This document shows positions 24,928 through 36,130 of a DNA stretch of 64,000 bases, one piece after another (the first letter of the stretch is position 1; every line of letters starts with the position of its first letter). The stretch is from Tuctoria greenei (Eukaryota > Streptophyta > Magnoliopsida > Poales > Poaceae), in assembly GCA_036927565.1 (NCBI GenBank), contig JAYESD010000004.1, forward strand, positions 87,238,942 to 87,302,941. The letters run 5' to 3'. Under the pieces are notes generated by a model that was not told the DNA's origin, ran no database searches, and was given only the letters and a program-made list of their open reading frames with translations. A program made the translations under genes and the position numbers.

Positions 24928-25473
24928 TGGAAACAAGCGTAAGTTCCGAAAAACAATTAACAAGGTTAGAACGTACCTGGAGATCCAATTGTCGCGCACG
25001 TTCTCTAGTGATCGGTTCTTGTATAGTATGCAAAGGGGAGATGTCCTCATCAAATTCACTCCAAAACCGTGGATATGCTGCCACCTTCTTGTGACTATAT
25101 ACATCAATCTCCCTAGCCTTTTGGCTTGGTCAGCACCCTTTCCAGTGAAGGCATCATCATTGGGACGACAGTTATGATCGTTCATCGGGGCAGCCATTTC
25201 GAGTGGCCTAATCAGGCCCGAAGACCTTGCAAGACCTTTGCCCTTATCCTTACCCTCTTTGGTCTTGTATGTTTGAGTGACCACTTGTTTGCCTTTTTCA
25301 GTAGCTTTCTTAGCTAGAACTTTTCATCGAGAGCTCGTGCCTGATGCTCCAACATCCTTGTCATGCCGAAACTTAGTCCTTCATTGTTCCTCGATCTCCA
25401 ATTGGCGTTTTGAGGTGAGACGTACTGCCTCAAGCTCCGGTTTGCTAAACATGCTTTCATATGAGCTCGACAT
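24928..25473 (-). pseudogene. Env-like gene, N-terminal part (Sirevirus B)
   Basis: From ATG at 25473 the minus strand reads MSSSYESMFSKPELEAVRL, stops, then KGKGLARSSGLIRPLEMAAP, FTGKGADQAKRLGRLMYIV and, in another frame, YPRFWSEFDEDISPLHTIQ. It aligns in order with the env-like gene of Sirevirus E (shared phrases: KGKG, PL-M-AP, F-GKG/GRG). In Sireviruses this extra gene lies between pol and the 3' LTR and its role is unproven. The gypsy B LTR cuts it near 24927. Two stops and frame shifts show decay. Confidence 0.75.
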
Positions 25474-26740
25474 GATGCCTAGCAGGGTAGAAGTGATTGA
25501 GAATAGAGATACAAGGTTGATTCAAAGAAGTTAATAAATTGACACAGTAGGTTTAATACCGTTAACAATCAGACTAGTGTAGTGTTCATCAGCATGAACC
25601 CTAGGTATTCAAAATTCATCAAATCTTTGAGGACATAGAACAATCTGCAGGAAAATGAAAATGTAGGATACTCATAGTGTATTGAAACACTAGACAGTGA
25701 AATAAATGGCCTAAACCCTAGAAAACGAATGAAGATGAGGTTTAGTTCTAGGGTTTACCAAACTGTGATCAATGCTTGCAGTAGAATGGATCCTGAGTGC
25801 GGATAAGTCTAGGATGGACTTCCCTTCGAAGCTCCAATCGTCTTCCTTGATGAATTAAAGATTATGCATTGTAGATGAGAAGTTGCCTTGGGAGCTCGAG
25901 AGGAGGAGAGAGAGTGTTGAGTATGGAGTGAGGAGAAAGAGGAGAGACTCGAGGAGAATCCAACAGTTAAGTCATGGTAACACCAGAATAGTTTAGTAAA
26001 ACCCGGATTTGTTTGAAGTAGCGGATCAAGGGCAGCCTAGTCAAGATACCGAACTTGTCCAGTTTGAACTACGAACTAGTCCATAGCAAACAGAGAGTTG
26101 TTGTAAGATTAACAATGTAAAATTAAAATTTGACTTTTAGATCATGATTAGTACATGATGTAGGGAATACCGTTGAAGGATATGATCAACAAACAGTTAA
26201 TCATCAAAATATGGCCAAAAGCTCAGGTTTGACAGGATACCGGGCTAGTCCGGTTGTGTGTCAGACTTGTCTGGTTAGACAGAGAATGTAGGTCAGAATT
26301 TTGAAGTGAATTTGAATGGATCCCCAGCGTTAGTATAAGGACATAGTTTTAGAAAATATTCTTGGTAAATATGGTCAGTAAGGAAACGACAATCATACTA
26401 TGACCATAATTCACCAAGAATTAATATTTGAAATATTTTTAGAGTTAAAAAGAGATAGGAGATTATTTTTTGCAATCAAGTTGGTATTTTGAAGTTCTAT
26501 ACTCCTAGCAATCAGATATGCAATGTTTCAAGCCACATGTCATAGCAGCTTGAAGCCTTGCATACAAAACATGTGCCTGACGTGATATTATGTCTAGATG
26601 CACCAAAGTACAATAAATTACCAAACAAAGGTGATATACCCGTTTAATATGACCTAGATGGACCAAGATACACTAGAGCCAAAAATAGAACGGTATACCT
26701 CCATCTTCATTTTCTTTAGCTCTCCCTTGATTATTGCCTC
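25474..26740 (-). promoter_or_regulatory. Non-coding leader upstream of env-like gene (Sirevirus B)
   Basis: No protein is encoded here. On the minus strand the order is: palindromes of the GGACTAGTCC type (26020-26280), a CT-rich tract (about 25896-25945), GAGCTCCC (about 25892), a candidate splice donor GGTAAACCCTAG at 25758, then the env-like ATG at 25473. The same order occurs before the env-like gene of Sirevirus E. The AT-rich part 26290-26740 shows nothing recognisable. Confidence 0.55.
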
Positions 26741-26969
26741 CATCAATATATTGATTATCTCGATCTTATTGAGGTTGATCTTGTACATATTGAGCCTTTT
26801 TTTCGTATAGAGGCTCCCCCTTGATTATTGCTCCCTTGTTGTTGTATACTTTGAGCCTTGTAATGATGGTTCGGGTGGAGATGAACTTGGACTTTTCATT
26901 GTACCCCATGAATATTTTCTTTCCTTCGGTCATGTTGTTTATGCTTATCAAGCACCTCTTTTGATCCAC
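26741..26969 (-). pseudogene. pol: Pol remnant joined across a deletion (Sirevirus B)
   Basis: The minus strand reads MDQKRCLISINNMTEGKKIF (a decayed protease start; the DSGC-NHMTGE motif is partly lost), then abruptly EPLYEKKAQYVQDQPQ and DNQYIDGGNNQGRAKE. The second part resembles the acidic/Gln-rich linker after integrase. The catalytic integrase and reverse transcriptase domains are absent, so a deletion of several kilobases removed most of pol. Confidence 0.65.
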
Positions 26970-26983
26970 CGGAGGGGGTACAC

Positions 26984-27957
26984 CTACAAAACAAGATTAT
27001 GCTTTAGTACTAGGTACCCAAGCTTGCTTGGGTCCTTTGATGTTAGCGATAAGACATTTGGGCACCGACACAAAGGTTTTGGACTCCTGTAGTGTGGCCC
27101 AACATACTTGACACAAACATGATTGAATTTATTTGTAATAAGAACATATGAGGCATCAAAGTCATAAAACATAATGTTTGATCCATTTTTATCTTTTTGA
27201 TGAAAGGAAGGACCATATTTGATGTTCTCAACTTGATTTGAGCCTCCCTTGACAAAAGCAATATATTCCGGGTTTCTAGCATTCTGTTTTTTACCTCCAG
27301 AATATCCAAGGCCATCCTTGATATTAGGAGCTCTGGTAACCGAGTATGCATTTCGTGCATACTCGATTTCCTCTTTATCAAAAATACCACCTTTGGGTGA
27401 AATCTTGCTTTGTGCCACATTGAGCTCATTTTTCAAGTCAAGAACCAAATTTGCGCAATTACATGTTTTAAGTGGAATAGACTCAATATTTGAATAAGGT
27501 GAGCTCTAAGAATATGAGGAGGGAGCATTTGCTTGAGTGATTCAACTTGTAATTGAAGTTCCTTGTTTACTTTTGTCTAGTCAACAAGCTCATCCTTAAG
27601 TACAACATTTAAATCATTTAGATTTGAGCAAGTTTCCTTGCTGAAAGCTAGCTCACGCTCAAGTGCTTCCCTCTTTTCTTTTTTCATGCTCGAGAGCCTC
27701 TTTAACCTCAGAGTATCTCTCCTATTGAAGGACGAGCATATCTTCTTGTCAATTGATAAGATCTTCCTTCTCAAATATTTCATCCGTCAAAATGTTCATT
27801 TTAGCTAATCCAGTTTTACTAAAGCCGTTAAACATGTGTTCATTTTCATCACTGCTATCAAACTCATCATCAGAGTAATTAAGCAAGGGAGGTGTAAGTC
27901 AAACCTTTTTCTTGCCTTCCTTAGCCATGAGACAAGTATGATTATCAGTCTCCCGTC
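26984..27957 (-). pseudogene. gag: Gag C-terminal region (Sirevirus B)
   Basis: The minus strand begins with ETDNHTCLMAKEGKKK at the solo-LTR junction, then DDEFDSSDENEHMFNG, a coiled coil (ERELAFSKETCSNLNDLNVV at about 27600-27660), GGIFDKEEIEYARNAYS, NIKDGLGYSGGKKQNARNPE, NIMFYDFDASYVLITNKFN and HYRSPKPLCRCPNV. Each phrase has its partner in Sirevirus A (17188-18201). Several frame shifts are needed to join them. Confidence 0.88.
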
Positions 27958-28692
27958 TGATAAGGATAAAGAGTCCCGATCTTCCGATAGGTAATGGATA
28001 TATCGATTGATGGAGATCTCGACATTGATGATTTGAGGCTCTCGAGGAAAACACGAACAGCCCCTGCAATCACTACACCACCGCTCCGTTAGTTATCAAC
28101 CGTGGTTCACATGCTTGACCTCGCCACGAAGGCTAATCCCTGCAAGTGAAACCAAGAACACAAGCAAGAACAAGGTAGAAGCAATCTGAATTACAAAGTT
28201 GGGGTCTCACAAACCGATGAACGACAAAACTGTGTATAACAGATTAATCTAAGTGAAACCCAATTGTTTATGGCGGCCACCATAGAGTATATATAGCTGG
28301 TAGGACGTCTAAGGAGGTGTTGGGTTCGTTGAGTAACCATAATACACGAAAATAATAGACTTAGACTTGATACAAGGCCCAATGGCCAAATACAGTGGCG
28401 CAACACCATGACAGATTCTGAACTTGATTTTGTTTCAATGATTCCCTTCGACTCAGAAAGAATTTTGACATGGGACCAGCGGCATTGGAAAGGTTATCCT
28501 CTCCCTTTTCTGTGCATATGTATAACGTCCAAAACGGAGATCGTATGCGTCCTGAACGTCCGTTTTAGTGCAAAGTGCTTCTGGACTTCGAGTTAGACAC
28601 AATTTTGAGTTGGGCTCGGTTTCCATCTTCTTTGAACGTATTCTCTGATCCTCCACATCATGTTTATAGCTGCAATGGTAGAGTGCATGATC
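27958..28692 (-). repeat. Solo LTR of the gypsy B family
   Basis: It begins TGATAAGGATAAAGAGTCCC, matching the gypsy B LTR at 23606 (TGATAGGACGATGAGTCCC), and continues through the same phrases to about 28690. No PBS or internal sequence adjoins it. It interrupts Sirevirus B gag between LIPNMEG and ETDNHTC. A possible imperfect TSD is CCGTC (27953-27957) and TCGTC (28693-28697); the right border is therefore approximate. Confidence 0.75.
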
Positions 28693-30059
28693 TCGTCACC
28701 ATCCTTCCATGTTTGGGATGAGTGTATACTTCTTGGTAGTCTTCTTTATGGCAATGGTAGCCATCTCTTCTTGATCATCGGAGGAGGATTCGTCGTTTGA
28801 GTCCCACTCTTTGCTGATGTGTGCTTTATGAGATTCTCTCCATTTCTTGAAGATTTCCCTCTCTTGAGGTTTCACTTCTTTCTTCATCTTATTTTCATCA
28901 TATGGGCAATTAACTATGAAGTGCCCATATTCACCGCAGTTATAGCATGATCATCTAGATCTCGACTTGTCTTTTTGTTTGTTCTTATCATCACTTGAAT
29001 TGTTGTCTTTTCTTCTCCTCATCATTCTCTTAAATTTCTTCGTGAAGAGTAACATTTCTTCTTCATCCATGTCGGTGCTCACGTCGTCTCTATCTTCATC
29101 TTCTTGCACCTTGCGGACTTTCTTGTTATTTGGTTTGCTAGCCACCTTGAGAGCTAACCCCTTATTCCTTGATGCAGTCAGCTCGGCAAGAGCCTTGACA
29201 TATTTGGTTTCCTTTTCCCTCATCTCATGGTTGATGATTTTGCCAAATAGCTCATCCGGGGTCATTTTATGGAACCCTGGACTTTCTCGGATCATTGAGC
29301 ATAGAGTGACATTCCTTGGCGTAAATCCTCTAATCATCCTATTGACCACCTCGTGGTCAGTCTACTTCTTGCTTCCATAGGCACAAATCTTGTTGATAAG
29401 CACCTTCATTCGGTTGTACATCTCTTGAGGTGATTCGCCCTCTTCAATGGCAAGCCTTCCCAATTCTCCTTCAAGCATTTCAATTTTCGCTTCACAAACT
29501 GAGCGATTTCGTTCATGGGTAGTCTTGAGTGTATCCCTTTTTTTTGGCACTCTTCAGTCCATCAATCTTGTTAAACTCTTCTTGGCTCAAGGAAGAGGTT
29601 ATCACTGCAACAGCTTGTGCATTGCGTTGAATTTCTTGCTTTTGCTTCAGAGTGAGTTCATCGTCGGTATCTGGGATATCTACACCTGTACATACAACAT
29701 GCCAAAGACTAGGGTTTAAGAAGATAAAGATGCATTTTCATATTATACTTCCACATGGTATAGTCATTTCCATCGAAATGAGGAGGTCTTCCCATGGGAA
29801 TTAAAAGATAATGATTGTTAGAGTTTAGACGATTGCAATTATAATGATACCGGGAATGGTCATGATGACCACTCCCCGCCGTATTCTCGTCTTCTTCCTT
29901 GCCCTTTTTGCATAGGAGTTTCTTCCTTAGAAGCGCCTTGAGTTGAAGCACTTCTTCATCATCGTATTTGTTCTCCTTAAGTATATCGAATGCCTTTGTG
30001 TCATGTTCATCTTTGGTATTGGACACCTTTGGGATCTCATTGTTCTTCTTTGAGGCCAT
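28693..30059 (-). pseudogene. gag: Gag N-terminal UBN2 domain and zinc knuckle (Sirevirus B)
   Basis: From ATG at 30059 (MASKKNNEIPKVSNTKDEH) the minus strand encodes GRPPHFDGNDYTMWKYNMKM, then after stops KRDTLKTTHERNRSVCEAKI, EEGESPQEMYNRMKVLINK, TDHEVVNRMIRGFTPRNVTL, FHKMTPDELFGKIINHEM, and the knuckle SCYNCGEYGHFIVNCP (about 28900-28950). The order is identical to Sirevirus A gag. At least four stops or frame shifts interrupt it. It ends in the solo LTR at 28692. Confidence 0.9.
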
Positions 30060-30100
30060 TTGATCTCTCCGAGAGGTGACTCTCATAGATGGAGAGCCTT

Positions 30101-30112
30101 GCTCTGATATTA
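30101..30112 (-). other. Degenerate primer-binding site of Sirevirus B
   Basis: The minus strand reads TAATATCAGAGC two bases after the LTR end. Two substitutions from TGGTATCAGAGC suggest post-insertion decay. Confidence 0.8.
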
Positions 30113-30114
30113 AT

Positions 30115-31616
30115 TGAAAGTGGCCTATAGGGGGGGGGGGGGCGTGGTTGGGTGAATAGGCTTTTGAAATTTTTCCTGAAACACTTAGCAAAATAGTTAA
30201 AGCCAGGAAGCCCGGACTAGTCCGATGGGAGTGAGGACTAGTCCGGTTTGAGTAAGCACAACTATCAAATTCAGATATTTTTGATATTTTATTTAAATGT
30301 CTTGCAGCAGAACGTAGTAAACTATACTAATAACTCTAGCAAGTGTTAATGGTAAATGATTTGCACGTGGAATACAAGATTATCACAAGTTGCAAGTATA
30401 ATCAAGTCTATGCCCAAGATGGTGATGATAATGAAAAGTATGGATAAAGAGCACACGAGACAAGCGATTTTTACCGAGGTTCGATCTCACCATAGAGATC
30501 TACTCCTCGTTGAGAAATCCTACACAGAGCCGGGTCTCTTCAAACCCTTTTCCCTCATCAAGTCACCACACAAGGCCGACTTGATTCCACTATCACAGGT
30601 AATCACCAAGTTGGTGGGATAACCTCACACGCTGAGGGCTCCTACAAGATTACAAACGAAAATAGAGATCAACACACTCAAATTATTACACAATAATCCA
30701 CAGGAGTGTGTGAGAAATCAAACCCAAGAGCTCAATGTCGATAAGATCATCACTCTCCCTTTCCCAATTTCCAACTCACAAAGATTTGACTCTTAGGACC
30801 TTAGAATGTGTGGAGAGGAGTGTTTTTGTGCTCTTGAATGGAGTGGCGGCGCTAGGGTTCTTGTTTGGTGGTTGTGGGATTGTAGATCACCTATTTCTAG
30901 ACATTTAGAAAAGTTACCATTTGGATCCTGACGACTAGTCTAGTCCGCTATGGATCGGACTAGTCCGTTGTGCTGAGTCATTTTGACGTGTATAAGTGCA
31001 GCACACTAGGAAACCCTAACTTTTGTGAGTGAACCAGACTAGTCTGCAAAGGACTGGACTAGTCCGTTTTTGTGTAGAAAGAAAATCAGACTAGTCCTCT
31101 CAACCACCGGACTAGCCCTCTTTTGGAACAGTAAGAAAACAAACTAGTCCGCTGTGAAACCGGACTAGTCCTCTTTGAGGTACTGTGATAGAACGGACTA
31201 GTTCGCTAAGAACCTGGACTAGTCCTATTGTGATACTATGAGATACCGGACTAGTCCTTTCTGTGGCCGGACTAGTCCGCTCTTCCTGCAACTTGAATTG
31301 TGTTATAGCCCTAATTCTTTCTGCAATGACTTGAGCTCTTGGGGGGTGTGTCTCTCAAACACACCCTACACATTTTGGACTACTTTTTACATATTTTCTT
31401 CACTTGTGCTCTTACCTTTCTCAATATTCATTTTTCACGTTTTTGCACCTTTAGTTCACTTCTGCTCTTCCCTTTCTTGATATTCATTTTCAACCTTTTT
31501 GCACCTTTAGTTCTATTCTCCCAAACATGCTCTCATCTCAACAAACTTTATTAGGATCTCACTTGTTTGTCATCAATCATCCAAAACCCACAAGGGTGTG
31601 CATATATGCACTTTCA
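30115..31616 (-). repeat. 5' LTR of Sirevirus B (1502 bases)
   Basis: In plus orientation it begins TGAAAGTGGCCTATAGGGG (with a run of G at 30128-30142) and ends ATATGCACTTTCA. Palindromes of the CGGACTAGTCCG family lie at 30210-30255 and 30925-31285. The TATA box position (about 30893) is degenerate. The region 31290-31600 is T/C-rich without coding signal. Confidence 0.9.
30925..31285. repeat. CGGACTAGTCCG palindrome array in Sirevirus B LTR
   Basis: About ten copies, including GGATCGGACTAGTCCG and ACCGGACTAGTCC, are spaced by 15-35 bases in U3. The layout matches the arrays in A and E. Confidence 0.85.
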
Positions 31617-31779
31617 GCATGAGGTTGGCCTAACCATGTTGCATCATTTCTTTGACATTGGAGGGTTGAGTGTCGATGTTGGATTGCCTTCCATGGGTTT
31701 CATGAGCATGATCCAGGAGAGTGGTGTTGATTTCACTCATCCACACTTGAAGGTTCCATAGGTTGGATGTACCTTGTTA

Positions 31780-32233
31780 TTCCTTGGCTAAGGTAGTGAT
31801 TACCCTTCACACAAAGGCATGACGTGCACTCAACATGCACTGAGTGTGTTTCATCATTCTTTGGCTAAGGTGTATCATACCTTCTCGCCATAGAGGAATA
31901 ACTTGTACCCCTGATGCATTTGGTGTGATCCGTCATTCTTTGGCTAAGGTAATGATACCCTTTAGCCACAAAGGAGTGACATGTACCCAACATGTGTTGA
32001 GTACGATCCATTATTTCTTGGCTAAGGTACAACATACCGATAACAACAAGGGGATGACGTGCATTCAACATGGGTTGAGAGTGATCCGTTGTTCCCTGTC
32101 TATGGTATAAAATACCTTCTGGCCACATAGGAACAACTTGCACCCAATATACATAGGATGTGATCTTATCATTCCTCGGTTAAGGTACATCATACCTTTT
32201 AGCCACAAAGGAATAACTTACACCCAATGATGG
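31780..32233 (-). repeat. Tandem hairpin units (about 78 bases, six copies) in C'
   Basis: Each unit starts near TTCTTTGGCTAAGGT and contains the inverted partner ACCTTTTAGCCACAAAGGAA, followed by a second short dyad around CCCAACATGTGTTGAG. Units begin at about 31780, 31856, 31935, 32012, 32090 and 32170 and have diverged by substitutions. The corresponding array in element C is at 41080-41472. Confidence 0.85.
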
Positions 32234-32239
32234 TGGCAA

Positions 32240-35152
32240 TTCCCTTGAGCTTGAATGAGTGCTTCGGATAGTTGGGAGCATAATGCTCTCACATATTCGT
32301 AGCAGCCCATTTGTTGCTCATGGAGGGTTTCCATGTTAAATCTCTGGCCTCGTATAGTTATGGTTGACCTTCGGGTTTAATTTCTGATAGGTAGCAACCA
32401 TCCTAATTTACTCCTTGGCCAAGAGATATTGAAATGGAATCCTCTTAGGGTTTCCAACAATCGGATCTTTAAATGCCTGTATAGTTATTTTACTCCTGCA
32501 ACTTCTCTCTATGATAGAGAGGGATGGTTAGCTCCCGATACTTGTACAAATGAATTTTCGGGTTAGGTAACAAAATCTTCATTTGTACGCACGGAAGAAC
32601 AAGACCAATGATGCATTGGGTCCAATTTCCAGTGTATCCATGAACAATGTACAAATCATTGCTAGGAGTGGGGCTTTATGGATGAATCAAGTTGAACATT
32701 TTCTAAAGCTCCTACTCATAGCAATGCGAGTGATATAAATACACTATATGGATCCCTTCATCTTGTAAAATTTCTAACCATCAGTTTTTTACAAGAGCAA
32801 ATATTTATCATTTGGATCATGACAAACAAGATTCTAAATTTTATCCTCCTGAATATTTTTAATTTCTTGCCTAGAAATTTGAAATTTAGTGATCCATGCA
32901 TGAATGATATTCAAATCAAAATTATGGACATCACTATTCCTAGGTTGCTACATACCAATTCAACCATTAAGCCATTCCATAAGAATTATGTAGGAAGAAA
33001 ATGACTAAGTCAATTTTAGAAATACTTATGAAATTCCAGGTACTTGTTTAAATTTATTCCCAAGTAAGGTGACATTCCTTTTTGAAGAATCAAAAAGAGT
33101 AATGCCAGCACTTACTCTCGTGAGGATGCATAAGAGTTGAATGAGGAGAAGGTGTAAACCTTCCTTACTAATGTAAAAAAAAGTCATTCAATCCTAATGC
33201 AATTCAAACGACGGAAAAAATTGAATTTGTACCTCAATTGAAGAGCAGTCCGGGTTGATGGTCGTAGTGTGAGAAACTCACGACTATGGATTTTGGTGTA
33301 GCCTTCATGTACAATGTCTCTTGCCAAGTTGATGTTAGAGTTGAATGAGCTTCATATTGTTCCTCCATTGGGCCACCATCTTGAGCATTCCTCCACCATG
33401 AACTCAAAATGAGATTGATGGAGGGATATGCGCTTGATGGGGCCTTCCAACCTCTTTGCAAATTTTGTCCTGAATGCACTAAAATCAAGAACAAACAAAA
33501 CAACTCGAAGACGAGTTATGTTAGCTAAGAAAGCATGCTATACCCTTTGTCAAATTGTTTTGCCCAACCTGAAACAACTTGCAAATGCAATGAATAATTA
33601 AGGAAAATATTTTTGGTTTGAAGTAAAAAGATGAATTCTAGTGGTTACGCCCAAGGTTCATATCCAAATAAATTTATTTCTTAATTAAAAATTTTAGTCT
33701 TATGATGGTTGGAAATTTACTTTCCAACATGCAAGTGTGGAAATTCAAACATGCTAAATGCAAATGCAAAGATTGATGGAAAATTCAAATATGCAATCGG
33801 GAAATCAAATATGAGATAACTACCAATGGAACTTTTGGCAAGGACTCACCGAATTTTTTAAGTCCGATGAGTGGGACTTACCTCCGTCTTGTTTAGTGCG
33901 ATGATTTGTTGTCCAACCCGAAGTTGAAGATGTGTACAACTTCTCCTGCTTGAAATGCCAAAATTACTTAGGATGTCATTCGCATATGTGGACCACACGG
34001 TGGCCCTAGTTTCTCTGTCATTTTTATGAAGACTTGTTGATGTAGTGACAGCTTGTCCTTCTTTAGGGGTGTCACTTGGACCTTCTTAATATTCCTTAAG
34101 GTCATACCATACTTTGATCAGGATCAAAAGCTTTCTTGGGCATGACGACATGTGGACACCACAATCAAACAAGAAACGCTTCATCCACAATGTCATTTGC
34201 CTAATGTTGCACGGGCTTGGTTGAGGGATAGTAATCCCAACAAGTGATTGTGGGATATCTTTGATCTTGAATGCTCTTTAAGATTCTTGTCCTTGGCCAA
34301 GAGCTTCATGTAAATGTTGTCTTGATTTCTTGCTTGTCCATGGACAAGACAAGATACTTCAAGGTAGGCTAATTGAACATAAATCCCTTGAAATCCTCAT
34401 CGGTTCCTTGATTACAATGGTGATATTGATTCCACCCTTGACCTCCTTATAGGTGATAGCCATTGGAGTTGTGTTTGAAAGGAAGAATCCTCATGGGTAC
34501 TAGGGAAGTGATTCCCCAAGTGTACCATGTTTGACATGGATTTTCACAAATTATGTGAATATCAACGACTTGGATCATCCCAAACACTTCTCCATTGCTT
34601 GGTCTTCATGATACTTCAATGGATGATGTAGTTCCTTAGCTAGCATTTGCACATTGTCAAATGGTGTGCATGCCAAGCTAAGGGAACTAGAGCATTATTC
34701 AATCCACACCCTGAGTAGAGACCATATTCTCATCCATGATGAACGGGAATATGACTCCTTCAGCTCCAGCACGAATGTGGTCATGGATTGGTCCAACCCA
34801 TGACATGAGTGTTGGATGAAGAGCCAATTATCCACCCCATGATGGAGGCAAACCAAGAAGAACTCTTTAATCCTCCTCCAAGCTTCGGGATGGATGACTT
34901 TGGCTCCTACTAGAAGCTAAAATTCTTCCATGGGAGGCAATGGTGTTGCCTAGTGGATATTTGTTGAGATACACATTGAATCATCTTGCAGTTGAGCACT
35001 GGCATCCTCGTTGGCTATCCCATGAAATGGTTTAGCCAACACTACCCTGTTTTCACACAAAAGGAGAAAACAGACAAAGGTAATCCTGTCCAATAACTAC
35101 TAGTACCTATAGCCTAATCACAAGTGATAGCTATCCTTTACTTCCTATGCCT
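32240..35152 (-). other. Non-coding body of C'
   Basis: No open frame longer than about 90 codons and no retroelement protein motif is present. The sequence resembles element C in reverse order (for example 33690-33740 with 39440-39510, and 34990-35080 with 38110-38170). A 28-base motif shared with other elements lies at 34152-34186. Confidence 0.65.
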
Positions 35153-35170
35153 TCCCCGACAACGGCGCCA
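35153..35170 (-). other. Primer-binding site of C'
   Basis: The minus strand reads TGGCGCCGTTGTCGGGGA, the primer site type of Athila/Tat-like gypsy elements, eight bases from the LTR. A second, decayed copy lies inside the LTR at 35212-35229. Confidence 0.85.
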
Positions 35171-35178
35171 GAAATACT

Positions 35179-35831
35179 TGGTTACAGCTACTAAGAAACA
35201 TTAACAAATCATCCTCGGCAACGGTGCGAGAAATTCTTGTTGACGTTTCTTACGTCACAGATAAAAATTTGCAAGCACACGAAAACTATCGTGTAGCATT
35301 TCACCCAGGAGTACCCCAAGGGTATCGTATTTATCCCAAGGGAAGGCAATGGAGTAAACTAAACACTACTCTTATGACCAAGCTATGGAATACTAATCAA
35401 TTATCAAGACAAGGGTAAGTTGATAATATATGGTTAGTGTGGCACACACCTAAGCAATCTATTCTAAGGAGTAAGTAGGTCCTAATGGAGATTAGACTAA
35501 GAGTTGTGGAGTTACTCCTACAATGCTTCTAATATACATATACATAGCCTAGGTTAGATAACAAATAGCATGTCAATGGTGAATACTTATGCTAAGTTGT
35601 TCAACATATAGGACACGGGTTTACCCCTAGCAGTACTAGGACGACTGCCGCCAAGAGCCCGTGGCATAATCGAACATGGAGGATTACAAAGGATAGATAG
35701 AGCTATCACCACCTACTGCCTATTGCTTCAATCCGTGGGTCTATGAGCCATCCAACGTTACTTAACTACCCTAGCACTATGCTAGCATATTAAGTAAATA
35801 CCTTAAGAGTCATGACACAAGCCATCTTAAG
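35179..35831 (-). repeat. 5' LTR of C', truncated by CACTA insertion
   Basis: It matches the last 680 bases or so of the C LTR in reverse (for example the GTAGACCCACGGATTGAA segment). The rest of this LTR should lie beyond the right end of the CACTA element, outside the window. The small ORF at 35224-35418 is inside U5/R and has no recognisable product. Confidence 0.8.
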
Positions 35832-36130
35832 GACTACAGGAAATGCGACAGTAGACCACGACCAAAATAATTGACGACGGCCCCGTCGTTCCTTATATAA
35901 TTGGCGATGGCTAAATCCGTCCATCGTCAATAAGTCCATTATTGACGACAGTCCACCCATCACCGTCGTCCATTACATATAGACGAAGGTAAGCCGTCGT
36001 CAATTAGGGCCCATCATCAATATGGGTCGAAAGCCGGCCCACCGGAGCGGTTATCGACGACGGTCCGAATACACTGTCGTCCATTGAAGTTTATCGATGA
36101 CGGTTGACCTACACCATCGTCGATAACAAA
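35832..36130. repeat. CACTA left terminus and subterminal repeats
   Basis: Copies of ATTGACGACGG, TATCGACGACGGT, TATCGATGACGGT and their reverse forms (CCGTCGTCAAT, ACCATCGTCGATAA) occur about every 25-40 bases. They are like the TNPA-binding motifs of CACTA elements but differ from the TTTGCGACGG motif of the MITE at 23843. Confidence 0.8.

Larger units (their letters stand above)
24928..31616 (-). mobile_element. Sirevirus B (Ty1/copia), 5' portion with internal deletion
   Basis: On the minus strand: LTR (31616-30115), degenerate PBS, gag, a protease remnant, then almost directly the spacer and env-like gene, which is cut by gypsy B at 24927. Integrase, reverse transcriptase and RNase H are missing between about 26830 and 26740. 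A solo LTR of the gypsy B family sits in gag. It is inserted in the interior of C'; the expected TSD is GCATG at 31617-31621. Confidence 0.85.
31617..35831 (-). mobile_element. Non-coding LTR element C' (oldest layer), partial
   Basis: 31617-35152 is the reverse-complement counterpart of the interior of element C (about 38055-41590), recognisable from shared phrases such as the tandem units and the TTGGAAAGTAAAATTTCC segment. PBS is at 35153-35170 and the LTR begins at 35179. Sirevirus B interrupts the interior at 31616 and a CACTA element interrupts the LTR at 35832. No gag or pol motif is found in any frame. The remaining interior and 3' LTR lie left of the window; the other LTR part would lie beyond the right edge. 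Confidence 0.8.

Noticed and set aside
35224..35418. 64-codon ORF near the C' LTR start
   Set aside because: It lies in U5/R of the LTR, has no counterpart frame in element C, and carries no motif.
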